DNA from: CAZKBP01 sp964551015
GTDB lineage: Bacteria > Bacteroidota > Bacteroidia > Cytophagales > Microscillaceae
Assembly (NCBI GenBank): GCA_964551015.1
Contig: CAZKBP010000012.1
Location: 1-64,000, forward strand
DNA length: 64,000 nucleotides
Direction of reading: 5' to 3'
Part shown: one piece after another, positions 51,660 to 61,065 of the stretch
Layout of the letters: each line of letters starts with the position of its first letter
Numbering within the stretch: position 1 is the first letter of the stretch
Position numbers and translations under genes: made by a program
Notes under the pieces: model-generated
What the model was told of the DNA's origin: nothing
Seen by the model: only the letters and a program-made list of their open reading frames with translations
The model's database searches: none

Positions 51660-53120
51660 ATGAATTATCGACTTATGAGAAGAATTTATTGTATATGCCT
51701 GTTTGTAGTGCTAAGCGGTTTCATCAACGCGGCACTTCCTCAGGAAATTCTTAAAAAAGAAAAAATATACACACTCAACAAAAACGAAGTAGTCGCTTAC
51801 GAGGAAAACTCGCTAGGATTGCATCAGGGAGAGACGGGCTACATCGTGGTAACGGCTGATATCAAAGATTTCAGTCGGAGCTATCACATCAAAGGAGAAA
51901 CCTATGGCCCCTTTGACCGAAGAATTGTAGAACCCCCCGTATTTAACCTAGAAACTTGGGGCTTTATTGATTCTAAAAAAGAGACGAGTTATGTGTATTT
52001 TAATGGAAAAGAAATTGGCGTACATAAAAATCCTCTCTACCCAGTAGGACTCAAAGTAGCGCGCGATTCTTGGTCCTATGTGCTCATTGATCAATTAGAA
52101 GGAACCACCAAGGTGGTCATCAATGGTAAAGAGTATGGCCCTTTTCTGAATCTTAAAAATTATCACCTCAATCACGATGGCTCTCGCTGGGCGATCGTTT
52201 ATTATAATGAACCTGAGGAATACTATGTCCTGTTCAACAATGGTAAGCAAGTCGGCCCTTACAAAGAAATTATCAACTTCCGATTTCTTGAAGGAAGAGG
52301 AAATCGATGGGTTATGACCGCTGAACTGCCGGGAGTGCTGCCCAAACAAATTAGTGGAAAAGAAGTCAAGCTTTTTTCTGTGATTACGCAAAATGGAGAA
52401 GTCGGTACTTTTGAGGAGGAGCTTCTGAGCAAAAGCCAATATGACTTTACCGATCTGATTAGCATAGGCGAGAATTATGGGCAAACTGTGATTCAGGATC
52501 AACAGATTTTTTTCGTGGCGAATGATGATATTTACGGCCCTTACGGAGCCATCCCTACGGCGATCGATATGGGTGAAGAATATAACAAATTCAATTATAT
52601 TGACCCTGCTACCAATACCCTGCACTTTAAAGGAGACGGAATTTTTTCTAGAAACGTGGAAGACTACTACGTGAGCGATAGTCGCCGGAGTGTGGCCGTG
52701 ATCAAAGATGCGTCTGCTGGCAAAGATTCTCTGTACTTGAATGACAAATACTTTCAAGGAATCTATGACCCGATTGTTTTCTTGAAGTTCGCTCCCAAGG
52801 GCGAAGAATGGGCCTTATTGAGTGATGAAAAAAACGGGAAATTCTCATTGCACTTTCAAGATGGTAGAAAGTTTGGCCCCTTCAAAGTCAATATGGGCGA
52901 AAGCAAACCAAACCTTTTATTGGGTGCAAATGCTAAAAATTGGGCCTTTTTCTACCAAGAAGCAGGCAACAACGAAGTGCGCTTACTTGTGAATAATCAG
53001 ATCAGAGAAGAGGAGTTTATTGGAGAAATCGCCCTGATTAGTGAAGCAGGGCAGGAGTTCTTTTCTTGGTTTAGCCTAGAAGACCGCACCCTGTACCTGA
53101 ACAAGCTACTTTTAGAATAA
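51660..53120 (+). CDS. Secreted repeat protein with G-x-x-x-G-P-[FY] motifs
   Basis: A 486-residue protein from ATG 51660, giving a clean signal peptide (MRRIYCICLFVVLSGFINA within the start). The open frame extends to 51537. It carries at least six spaced motifs: GETYGPF, GKEIGVH, GKEYGPF, GKQVGPY, DDIYGPY and GRKFGPF, each after a beta-strand pair of the form YVYFNG or YVLFNN. This suggests a beta-propeller or beta-repeat fold of the WD40-like/DUF-type found in Bacteroidota. I know no function. It stands alone and converges on the methyltransferase gene. Confidence 0.75.
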   Translation: MNYRLMRRIYCICLFVVLSGFINAALPQEILKKEKIYTLNKNEVVAYEENSLGLHQGETGYIVVTADIKDFSRSYHIKGETYGPFDRRIVEPPVFNLETWGFIDSKKETSYVYFNGKEIGVHKNPLYPVGLKVARDSWSYVLIDQLEGTTKVVINGKEYGPFLNLKNYHLNHDGSRWAIVYYNEPEEYYVLFNNGKQVGPYKEIINFRFLEGRGNRWVMTAELPGVLPKQISGKEVKLFSVITQNGEVGTFEEELLSKSQYDFTDLISIGENYGQTVIQDQQIFFVANDDIYGPYGAIPTAIDMGEEYNKFNYIDPATNTLHFKGDGIFSRNVEDYYVSDSRRSVAVIKDASAGKDSLYLNDKYFQGIYDPIVFLKFAPKGEEWALLSDEKNGKFSLHFQDGRKFGPFKVNMGESKPNLLLGANAKNWAFFYQEAGNNEVRLLVNNQIREEEFIGEIALISEAGQEFFSWFSLEDRTLYLNKLLLE

Positions 53121-53142
53121 TCTGCTCTATGGGCTCGGAAAT

Positions 53143-54048
53143 TTATTTTCGGATAATATAAATTAGACTAGAATAGAGATTTTTGTGTTGTGCCGCCCAT
53201 TGATTTGAGCGAAAGCCCTGCCAAACGGCCAAGGGGTAGTTCATCCAACCTCTTTTGTATTGACCGCTAAGCAAGCTGATGTAATAAGCATCATAGTACA
53301 TGGGCAAGTATCTTTCCAATTGCATGCCGTGATTAGCAAAAAGCCGTTCCAAGCTATCGGGTGCAAAATGATACAAATGCCGAGGCACATCATAGGCAGC
53401 CCAAGAAGATTGAAAGGTCTGGGCATCCCAAGACTTGTGGTTAGGAACCGCCACTACCAATCTTCCTTCTGGGGAAAGAAGCTGCTTCAAATGAGCAATC
53501 GTGCGGTCTAGCTGATGAACGTGCTCTAACACGTGCCACAGCGTAACCACTTGGAATGCCCCCGATGGGAAATCTGCTTCAAATAGGTTTGCTTCTAGTT
53601 CTTTTCCTAACAATTCCTTGGCCTTAGCCCTGGCTCCTGTATCTGGCTCCAGGCCATAAATCTCCCAGCCTGCTTGCTGACAAACCTCTAAGAAATGCCC
53701 CGTGCCACTACCATAATCTAACAGCCTTTTTTTCTCCTCAGAAACTCCTTGCGCTTGATAAACTTGTTCTACCAACTGGAGCTTACTCTCGAGTGCCCGC
53801 TTGCGCACCCAATGATAAATTTGATGAATCAGCCCTCGTTTGGTATCACTGTGTGAGATATAGTCTTCTGATTGATAATACTGATCTATCGAGCTTTCAT
53901 CTGGGCGGGGATTCGTGAATTTGAAGCCGCAGTTCTTGCACCGTACAATATGAAATTCCTCTCCCGAAACCGTATGATCTTGGCAGGTCAGAAATGCTTG
54001 GAAGTCGCTTTGATGGCACACGGGGCAGTGCGTTAGAGTCTCGAGCAT
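53143..54048 (-). CDS. SAM-dependent methyltransferase with N-terminal zinc-ribbon-like motif
   Basis: A 301-residue protein. The first 50 residues carry two CxxC pairs (CPVCHQSDF and CKNCGFKFTNPRP) and probably bind zinc. The class I methyltransferase fold follows: motif I LLDYGSGTGHFLEVC (about 104-118), GLEPD after it, and FQVVTLWHVLEHVHQLD. The order is that of enzymes related to sugar C- or O-methylation, as in family 12/C-methyltransferase neighbours. The acceptor is not known. Confidence 0.88.
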   Translation of the reverse strand: MLETLTHCPVCHQSDFQAFLTCQDHTVSGEEFHIVRCKNCGFKFTNPRPDESSIDQYYQSEDYISHSDTKRGLIHQIYHWVRKRALESKLQLVEQVYQAQGVSEEKKRLLDYGSGTGHFLEVCQQAGWEIYGLEPDTGARAKAKELLGKELEANLFEADFPSGAFQVVTLWHVLEHVHQLDRTIAHLKQLLSPEGRLVVAVPNHKSWDAQTFQSSWAAYDVPRHLYHFAPDSLERLFANHGMQLERYLPMYYDAYYISLLSGQYKRGWMNYPLAVWQGFRSNQWAAQHKNLYSSLIYIIRK

Positions 54049-54190
54049 AGATCACTTATTTTTTGTGCGGGCACAAAGATAAAGTTTTTTACTTCCTTAT
54101 TTCAAGGAAGAATGCGTCTAAATTTTACTTTTTAAAACTCAAACCGTCTGCAAACTGTTCTTTTCTCGCTACTCGCTAAAAAAAAATTAT

Positions 54191-55546
54191 ATGAGAGATA
54201 ATACAGAGCAAATCCTAATACTAGGAGCTGGACTAGCAGGTTCTTTACTGGCTATTTATTTGGCACGCAGGGGCTACCGAGTAGCCGTCTATGAAAAACG
54301 CCCCGATATAAGACACCACGATGCCGAAACGGGTCGTTCTATCAATTTGGCACTTTCTCACCGAGGGATACGCGCTTTGGAAGAGGTTGGCATTGCCGAA
54401 CAAGTCTTGAAGCAAGCCATCCCCATGCGCGGACGAATGCTCCATTCCTTGAAGGGCGAACAAACTTTTATACCTTACGGCAAAGATAATTCTGAATATA
54501 TCAATTCTATCTCCAGAAGCGAACTCAATCGAATACTCATTCAGGTGGCCGATGCCTACGAGCAGGTAACCTTCCATTTCCAAATGGTCTGTGAAGAAGT
54601 GTGTCTGGAAACACGACAGCTCCGGTTTAAGAGTTTAGCCAATCACGAACTGGTAGAAGCCAAAGGGGCAACCATCCTAGCCACCGACGGCGCGGGGTCA
54701 GTAGTCAGACAGACTTTAGAACGATTACCGGGCTACGAAAGCCGTTCTGAATTCTTAGAACACGGCTACAAAGAATTGACGATCCCAGCCCATGCTCGAG
54801 GAGGTTTCCAACTGGAGAAAGAAGCCTTACATATCTGGCCCAGAGGCTCTCACATGCTGATTGCCCTTCCTAATTTGGATGGGAGCTTTACTTGTACACT
54901 TTTCTTTCCCAATCAAGGGCAAGAAAGTTTTGAAAGCCTGCAAACGAGTGAGGCGGTCACTCGATTTTTCAAGAAGAATTTTGCCAATGCCCGCGCTTTA
55001 ATGCCTCACTTGCTAGAAGAATTTCAGGAAAATCCGGTTGGTATTTTGGGTACAGTCAAATGCTTTCCCTGGTACGTCGGAGGGCGAGCACTCTTGGTGG
55101 GAGATGCCGCTCACGCGATTGTGCCGTTTTATGGGCAAGGTATGAATGCTTCTTTTGAAGATTGCCGAGTATTTGATCAATGCTTAGCGGCGCACGGCTC
55201 GAGCTGGGAAAAGGTGTTTGCCAGTTATCAAAAACAACGCAAGGAGAATACAGATGCCATTGCTCAACTGGCCATCGAGAATTTTTATGAAATGCGCGAC
55301 GGCGTTACTGACCCCGCATTTCTCCGCAAGAAGGCTTTGGAACAACTTTTGGAAGATCGTTATAGAGACTATCATTCTAAGTATTCATTGGTTACATTTC
55401 ATCCTGATATTAGCTATGCAGAAGCACATCGTCGGGGAAATTTACAAAACCAAATCCTCTTAGAAATATGCCGTTCTATTCGTTCGGTAGAAGAGCTAGA
55501 CTTAGAAACTGTTTACAAAAAGCTCAAAGAAGAAGTGCATTTTTAG
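54191..55546 (+). CDS. kmo: Kynurenine 3-monooxygenase (FAD-dependent)
   Basis: A 451-residue flavoprotein. The N-terminal FAD motif is ILGAGLAGSLLAIYLARRGY (about 9-29). YEKRPDIR, GRSINLALSHRGIRALEEVG (about 49-68) and VGDAAHAIVPFYGQGMNASF (about 302-321) are KMO hallmarks. The later FEDC and the C-terminal helices fit membrane association. It hydroxylates kynurenine with NADPH and O2 in tryptophan breakdown or the route to quinolinate. Other kyn genes are not in the window. Confidence 0.93.
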   Translation: MRDNTEQILILGAGLAGSLLAIYLARRGYRVAVYEKRPDIRHHDAETGRSINLALSHRGIRALEEVGIAEQVLKQAIPMRGRMLHSLKGEQTFIPYGKDNSEYINSISRSELNRILIQVADAYEQVTFHFQMVCEEVCLETRQLRFKSLANHELVEAKGATILATDGAGSVVRQTLERLPGYESRSEFLEHGYKELTIPAHARGGFQLEKEALHIWPRGSHMLIALPNLDGSFTCTLFFPNQGQESFESLQTSEAVTRFFKKNFANARALMPHLLEEFQENPVGILGTVKCFPWYVGGRALLVGDAAHAIVPFYGQGMNASFEDCRVFDQCLAAHGSSWEKVFASYQKQRKENTDAIAQLAIENFYEMRDGVTDPAFLRKKALEQLLEDRYRDYHSKYSLVTFHPDISYAEAHRRGNLQNQILLEICRSIRSVEELDLETVYKKLKEEVHF

Positions 55547-55799
55547 GGTTTGTGAGTGAAGATTTCTGCACGCAAATGCATAAATTTGAACCTAGACATA
55601 AGTTAAGCAATAAAGGAGCTTTTTTAAGCAAGAAATTCATTAAAATTGCAAGCAGACTAGCATTATTTCTTTTCAGATAAGAGAAATGCGCTTGAAACAA
55701 TACACACTATCGCTTCTGCGTTCACACCAAAATAGAATAGCCATATTTACGGACAACCGTCTCTCTAAACAAAAGAGAGTCAGAAACTTATGAGTCCCT

Positions 55800-56918
55800 A
55801 TGATTAAAGTATTAATCGTAAGTAAAGAAGCTGGTTTTTCTGAGATTATTCGAAAGCATACAAACTCAATAGAAGAAGCCATAGTGGTAGATCAGACGAG
55901 CGAGCTAGACTATATTTATCCTAAAACCTCAGGAAACTTTCCAGATTTGATCATCTTGGTAGAGCCTCAGGCGACGGATAACTTTATACCCAGTTTGTCC
56001 CTCACCGAGGAGATACCCTGCCCCTTGTTGTTTTGGCTAAATCAGCATCCGAGTGCTGAGCACTTAGCACTTCTCTATCAAAACCAGATGTATGATTATG
56101 TACTCAAGTCTGCCCACGAATCAGAAATTCAAGCCAGATTCAGAGCGGCTATTTCATTTTGCCAAAAACATAAAAGTCTGCAAGAACACCAAGCCACACT
56201 GGCCGAGCAACGAGGCAAACTTACGGATCTCAAAAATGAACAGAATTACTTGATGAGTATCGTGGCTCACGACCTCAAAGCTCCTCTTAACAAAGTGCTC
56301 GGACTGACGCAACTAATGCCGATCGTGGGTACACTTAATAGCGAACAGGAGAATTACGTGGGAATGATCAATAAGGTTTTGGAAGGAGGGCGCAAACTGA
56401 TAGATGATATTCTTACGATCAGTGCTTATGAGTCTTATCTAGATCCTATACACGTTGAGAAAATCAGGTTGAAAGAGTATCTAAGCGAAATCGTGGCTTC
56501 TTACCAGCAACAAACCACTGGGAAAAATATTGATATTCACGTGGAAGTGGGGGAGCAAGTATCTGTCCACACCGATAAGGAAAGCCTCTATCGTATTTTG
56601 GATAATTTACTATCTAATGCGATCAAGTTTTCGCCCAAAGGAAAAGATGTACACTTGACAGCCGAGCATCACGAGGATCACTTGCTCATTGCGGTAAAAG
56701 ATGAAGGGCCAGGCATTAGCCACCACGATCAGAAAAAGATGTTTAAAAAGTTTCAGAAGCTCAGCAATAAACCCACCGCGGGTGAAAACTCAACCGGTTT
56801 AGGTCTTTCTATTGTCAAGGTACTGGTAGAAAAACTAGAAGGAGAAATCTACCTCGATAGCAAGCTGGGCGAAGGGACTACCTTTTATGTGCGCCTCCCT
56901 TTCTTAGAAGAACGGTAA
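55800..56918 (+). CDS. Histidine kinase with degenerate receiver domain
   Basis: A 372-residue cytosolic protein. Residues 1-120 have the layout of a receiver domain (IKVLIVSKEAGFSEII, PDLIILVEPQ, LLFWLNQHPS, YDYVLKSAHESEI), but the acidic pair at the start is missing (VSKEAG) and the phospho-Asp position is not clear. After a coiled linker come HisKA (MSIVAHDLKAPLNKVLGLTQ, about 153-172), an N box NLLSNAIKFSP (about 279), and G1 DEGPGISHHD and G2 GLGLSIVKV. Autophosphorylation looks intact. The partner regulator is not in the window. No membrane helix, so the signal is internal or comes via the receiver domain. Confidence 0.9.
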   Translation: MIKVLIVSKEAGFSEIIRKHTNSIEEAIVVDQTSELDYIYPKTSGNFPDLIILVEPQATDNFIPSLSLTEEIPCPLLFWLNQHPSAEHLALLYQNQMYDYVLKSAHESEIQARFRAAISFCQKHKSLQEHQATLAEQRGKLTDLKNEQNYLMSIVAHDLKAPLNKVLGLTQLMPIVGTLNSEQENYVGMINKVLEGGRKLIDDILTISAYESYLDPIHVEKIRLKEYLSEIVASYQQQTTGKNIDIHVEVGEQVSVHTDKESLYRILDNLLSNAIKFSPKGKDVHLTAEHHEDHLLIAVKDEGPGISHHDQKKMFKKFQKLSNKPTAGENSTGLGLSIVKVLVEKLEGEIYLDSKLGEGTTFYVRLPFLEER

Positions 56919-57129
56919 AATGCCGCCTGATTCATCCTAACAAAAAACTTCTACATCAGCTTATCTTCTAAAAATGCCATTAAAAATACTTAATTTTACA
57001 TCTCTGTGAAGTAGCCCATCAAGCTGAACTTTGCTGAGAACAAGGTCGAGGCCTGAGCATTTGATCTCTTATCAAAAATCCTCAAGCCCCTTGTATTATC
57101 CACTAATCCACTCTAATGATTTAAAACCT

Positions 57130-58290
57130 ATGCTAGACACCATTGTCAGAAATATATACGAAGAGGAACACGAGCTATTCCGCCAATCCCTCACCGACTT
57201 TGTAAATAAAGAAATTGTACCTTACCACGCCCAATGGGAAAAAGACAAAATGGTTTCTCGTGAATCTTGGCAAAAGCTCGGGGAAGCTGGCTTCCTTTGT
57301 ATGCAAGTGCCAGAAACTTACGGGGGACTGGGAATTGAAGACTTTCGCTACAATGCACTTTTTACCGAAGTGATAGGACATTCGGGCTGCGGAGGACCTG
57401 CCGTGGGTTATCCGCTGCATTCCGATATCGTGATGCCCTACATTTTGCACTACGGGAATGATTATATTAAAAAGCGTTGGCTCCCTAAAATGGTCAGTGG
57501 CGAGGCGATCAGTGCCGTGGCCATGACCGAGCCAGGCGCAGGAAGCGATCTCCAGTCTATGCGTACCACTGCCCAAGACAAAGGAGATTACTATCTGGTC
57601 AATGGCTCTAAAACCTTCATTACCAATGGTTATCTCTCTGATTTAGTGGTGGTTGCAGTCAAGACCAACCCCCAACAAGGCGCCAAGGGAATCAGCCTCT
57701 TGGTCATAGAAGCGGGTATGGAAGGGTTTAGCAAAGGAAAACCTTTTGAAAAGGTAGGCTTGCATGCCCAAGACACCTGCGAATTATTCTTTGATAATGT
57801 AGAAGTACCCAAGGAAAATTTGCTGGGAGAAGAAGGGAAAGGCTTTGGCTATCTGATGACTGAGTTGGCACAAGAGCGCTTAGTCGTAGCGCAATCTGCT
57901 ATTTCTTTGGCAGAGGCATACTTAGATGCCACGATTCAGTACGTGAAAGAGCGAGTGGCGTTCGGGCAATCTATCGCTAAATTTCAAAACACAAAATACA
58001 AACTTGCCGAGCTAGCCAGTGAGGTAGCCATGGGGAGAGTCTTCATGGATCACTGTCTGCAATTGCATAACCACAAAAATTGTGATAGTGCCACGGCTTC
58101 TATGGCCAAGTACAAACTGACTGATTTGCAATGCAAAGTGGCAGACGAATGTGTACAATTACACGGAGGCTATGGTTATATGTGGGATTATTTGGTAGGT
58201 CGTGGCTACGCCGATGCTCGCGTACAGCGTATCTACGCGGGAACCAATGAGATTATGAAAGAATTGATCTCTCGGAAGATTTTAGCCTAA
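57130..58290 (+). CDS. Acyl-CoA dehydrogenase
   Basis: About 386 residues from ATG 57130 (the open frame extends back to 57031 without family support). It has CMQVPETYGGLGIEDFRYNA, then AMTEPGAGSDLQSMRTTAQ (about 133-151), FVFG-type FAD contacts, and the C-terminal signature YGYMWDYLVGRGYADARVQR followed by IYAGTNEIMKELISRKIL. It oxidises acyl-CoA to enoyl-CoA with FAD, passing electrons to ETF. It resembles the long-chain (LCAD-like) branch, but chain length cannot be read. It has no beta-oxidation neighbours here. Confidence 0.94.
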   Translation: MLDTIVRNIYEEEHELFRQSLTDFVNKEIVPYHAQWEKDKMVSRESWQKLGEAGFLCMQVPETYGGLGIEDFRYNALFTEVIGHSGCGGPAVGYPLHSDIVMPYILHYGNDYIKKRWLPKMVSGEAISAVAMTEPGAGSDLQSMRTTAQDKGDYYLVNGSKTFITNGYLSDLVVVAVKTNPQQGAKGISLLVIEAGMEGFSKGKPFEKVGLHAQDTCELFFDNVEVPKENLLGEEGKGFGYLMTELAQERLVVAQSAISLAEAYLDATIQYVKERVAFGQSIAKFQNTKYKLAELASEVAMGRVFMDHCLQLHNHKNCDSATASMAKYKLTDLQCKVADECVQLHGGYGYMWDYLVGRGYADARVQRIYAGTNEIMKELISRKILA

Positions 58291-58395
58291 GCAACTGACA
58301 GTGGGTTCATCGTGTTCAGCTTTCAGTCAAAATGCTCATCAAGCGGCCACCTGTATTGCTAGCCGAAAGCTGACTACAAAGTACTCATATCGTAC

Positions 58396-59154
58396 TCATA
58401 TTCCGTTCGCCTGAGTCAAAATCAGCGGAGCTTGATCGGTTATGACAATGGTATGCTCGTGCTGAGCCACCAAGCTTCCGTCTCGAGCTACCAAAGTCCA
58501 TCCATCTGCTTTTTGGTAAGCATAAGAAGCCCGCGTGGAGATAAAAGTCTCAATGGCTACGACGGTATTCTTCTTAAATCGTCGTGTATTTGAGCGGTCA
58601 TAATAGCAAGGAATTTCTCTGGGCTCTTCGTGCAGGCTACGTCCGACCCCGTGGCCTACCAGATTCTTGATAACGCGATAACCTGCTTGCTTGGCTTTAT
58701 TTTCTATATATCGGCCAATCTCAGCAATTCGCACTCCGCCTCGGATGCGCCGAATTGCTGCCTGTAGAATATACTGGGAGGTATTGACCAAATCTTGACG
58801 ATGATATAAATCCCTGCCTAGCACGAACGAACCGCCATTATCTGCCCAATAACCATCTAGTTCTGCCGAAACGTCAATATTGACCAAATCTCCTTCCTTC
58901 AAAATTTTATGAGGAGCAGGAACACCGTGCGCGATTTCCTCATTTAAGCTAATACAAGTATAGCCTGGAAAATTGTAAGTAAGTTTAGGGGCAGAGCTTG
59001 CCCCAGAGGCGCGGAGAACCTGCTCACCGTACTCGTCTAATTCTAGGGTAGACATACCGGGGCGTGCGTACTCTCTCATTTTACGGAGGGTATTACCGAC
59101 CACTTCGCCTACTTCCTGCATCCCCGTAAGCTCTTGATAAGAAGTAATGGACAT
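58396..59154 (-). CDS. map: Methionine aminopeptidase, type I
   Basis: A 252-residue enzyme. The metal ligands are Asp in LVNIDVSAELDGYWADNGGS (both Asp of the motif), His in NLVGHGVGRSLHEEP, Glu in VVAIETFIS and the final Glu in QHEHTIVITD. It removes the start Met from new proteins in the cytosol. It is not next to the ribosomal operon, where many bacteria keep map, so a second copy may exist there. Confidence 0.95.
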   Translation of the reverse strand: MSITSYQELTGMQEVGEVVGNTLRKMREYARPGMSTLELDEYGEQVLRASGASSAPKLTYNFPGYTCISLNEEIAHGVPAPHKILKEGDLVNIDVSAELDGYWADNGGSFVLGRDLYHRQDLVNTSQYILQAAIRRIRGGVRIAEIGRYIENKAKQAGYRVIKNLVGHGVGRSLHEEPREIPCYYDRSNTRRFKKNTVVAIETFISTRASYAYQKADGWTLVARDGSLVAQHEHTIVITDQAPLILTQANGI

Positions 59155-59207
59155 AAAATATACTTGCTTAAAGTTTTAGGATTGTTTTTTAGAGAAAAGT
59201 GCTGTCT

Positions 59208-59642
59208 TTATTCGGTAGCACTGCCATTGGTAGAGGTATTTCTATACATCCATTCCTGAATGAGATCTTCTAGGTGATTGATGTGGTCTTTAAGCTCCGC
59301 AATTTCACTGTTCTGTTTCTCGATATCAGTTTTGGTAGCGAGTTCTTGGGTGATTACACGATACAAATCTTCCAAATTTCGCATTTTGGTAGGTAATAGT
59401 ACCTCTTCTCCGCCGGTTTCTATCATTTGTGAAGGGCTTTTGAAGATATCATTGTTAATATCCAATGCCTCCATGATTTTCATCAGCATTTCTACTTTTA
59501 AGTCAGTCTTGCCAATTTCTATATTTTTATATCCATTTTGAGAAAGCCCCAATTTCTCAGCTAATTGTTGTTGCGAAAAGCCTCGGCGTTTGCGTGCATC
59601 ACGAATAAGCTCCAAGATTTGCTGAATTTGCTCACTGGCCAT
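59208..59642 (-). CDS. XRE-family transcriptional regulator
   Basis: A 144-residue protein. The N-terminal HTH (RGFSQQQLAEKLGLSQNGYK, ENIEIGKTDLK-like; about 20-60) is a classical lambda-repressor-type fold. The C-terminal half has a coiled coil (DIEKQNSEIAELKDHINHLE), likely for dimerisation. It lies 53 bp upstream of map in the same direction. Its target is unknown. Confidence 0.9.
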   Translation of the reverse strand: MASEQIQQILELIRDARKRRGFSQQQLAEKLGLSQNGYKNIEIGKTDLKVEMLMKIMEALDINNDIFKSPSQMIETGGEEVLLPTKMRNLEDLYRVITQELATKTDIEKQNSEIAELKDHINHLEDLIQEWMYRNTSTNGSATE

Positions 59643-59856
59643 ATTAGAAACATTTTTAGTTTACTTCTGCGAATAGTCTTACAATAATAAACAATAAATG
59701 TTTCAGAAGCAAATCGATAAAAACCTCAAGGTTTAGAACAACATTTTCAGCTAAACCTTTTTGGTTTTATTCTAAAATAAAATGGTTTAATACTAATGAT
59801 AACGTGATAGCGTTACCTCCAAATCTAGGCAATCTATCGGGAGTACAGAGAAGAGA

Positions 59857-60249
59857 TTATTGGTTTAGATGCACATTTTGGTTTTTGTTTTTTTGTGCTT
59901 CCAATTTCACTTGGATACTACTTACTTTTCCTTCCGTGTTGTTTTCCCATTTGATCCAAAGGTAAATCAGCCCTTCTGCCTCGAAGGAGGCGTGACTGCC
60001 CCCAGGAAAACTGATTTTACCCTTTAGATTGCGGATAAAATTGGCCTGTCTTTCCATCTGTTCAAAGCTGAGAACGATTCCCTTCGCACTTAGCTCAGTT
60101 TGTAATTGCTCAATATCCTGAGCAGAGGTGTGAGGCTCGATACGAATTTGTGATTGTGGAAATAGGTTAGGAGATCCGGGTAAATATTGTCCATTCACTA
60201 GATAATATATGCCGACTAGCCACAGGGAGGTAAAAATCCAGGTTTTCAT
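59857..60249 (-). CDS. Exported hypothetical protein, 130 residues
   Basis: A signal peptide (MKTWIFTSLWLVGIYYLVNG) followed by about 110 residues. RIEPHTSAQDIEQLQTELSA and KGIVLSFEQMERQ, then NLKGKISFPGGSHASFEAEG, resemble the periplasmic C-terminal module found in Bacteroidota M56/BlaR1-type proteins, here as a stand-alone protein. It has no catalytic motif. The resemblance is from memory and weak. Confidence 0.65.
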   Translation of the reverse strand: MKTWIFTSLWLVGIYYLVNGQYLPGSPNLFPQSQIRIEPHTSAQDIEQLQTELSAKGIVLSFEQMERQANFIRNLKGKISFPGGSHASFEAEGLIYLWIKWENNTEGKVSSIQVKLEAQKNKNQNVHLNQ

Positions 60250-60322
60250 GGTTTTATCTTTTAGACAAGGACTTGCTTAGGTGATGAAAGGTTGCAAATT
60301 TAGGAGCTATGCCTGTAAAAAA

Positions 60323-60904
60323 TTAATTATATTCATTAGATAGCATGGATAAAATACGAAGAGACTGGTAGCCTTGGGGCGTTTTGACGCATTCTCGGAG
60401 AAAGCCTTCTTCTTTAAAACCTTCTGATTTGTAAAGGTAAAGAGCTCTCTCGTTATACTCAAAAACATCTAACCAAAGGCGGTGAAAACCTAGTTCTTCA
60501 AAACAATAGCGTTTTACCAATCTCAAACAGGCCCTGCCAAAACCTTTGCCTTTTTCGCTGATCACAATTCTTCGAAACTCGAGAGACAAATGAGGGTTCT
60601 GTAAACCAGCCAAAATAATAAACCCGACCATTTCGTGATGAAGCTTGGCCTTTACGATAATGCACTGCTCATCTGGATGTTCTATCACGTGCAAGAGCCT
60701 TTCTGGTGAATAAGGCAAGATGTAAGGGTGATTATCTTCTTCTTGTTCTATGCAAGTGATTTGAGAGAGCAAGCTTTTGTCTGCGTGATAAAAGCCGATG
60801 TATTCTGACTCAATTAATTTATTTAGATGAAAAGTAGTATGAGGGTCGGGTGGATGAAATTGCTGCATGGGATTAGAGAATATAGGAGGATACGATCTAG
60901 ACAA
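60323..60904 (-). CDS. GNAT family N-acetyltransferase
   Basis: A 193-residue protein. The acetyl-CoA site is VISEKGKGFGRACLRLVKRY (about 112-131), with the GxGxx loop. YCFEELGFHRLWLDVFEYNE and RALYLYKSEGFKEEGFLREC, the last in the usual place for RimJ/RimL-like members, follow. The substrate is unknown; a protein N-terminus or a small amine is possible. Single gene with its own promoter region. Confidence 0.9.
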   Translation of the reverse strand: MSRSYPPIFSNPMQQFHPPDPHTTFHLNKLIESEYIGFYHADKSLLSQITCIEQEEDNHPYILPYSPERLLHVIEHPDEQCIIVKAKLHHEMVGFIILAGLQNPHLSLEFRRIVISEKGKGFGRACLRLVKRYCFEELGFHRLWLDVFEYNERALYLYKSEGFKEEGFLRECVKTPQGYQSLRILSMLSNEYN

Positions 60905-61065
60905 AGCAAACGAAAATAAGCTTTTTTTGAAAGAGCTGTTCTCCTGATTTTTATTGTTTCTGAGTTTCTACCACAAAGATAAGAGAATAGATTTCTTATC
61001 TAAAGAATCAACTATTTTTCACCCTTTGATTGAGACAAACCAAAGGGTGAAATCCATCAGAGGCT

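Noticed and set aside
58316..58373. Terminator between the acyl-CoA dehydrogenase and map genes
   Set aside because: There is a 9-bp stem TCAGCTTTC/GAAAGCTGA, but the loop is about 40 nt and there is no T-run.
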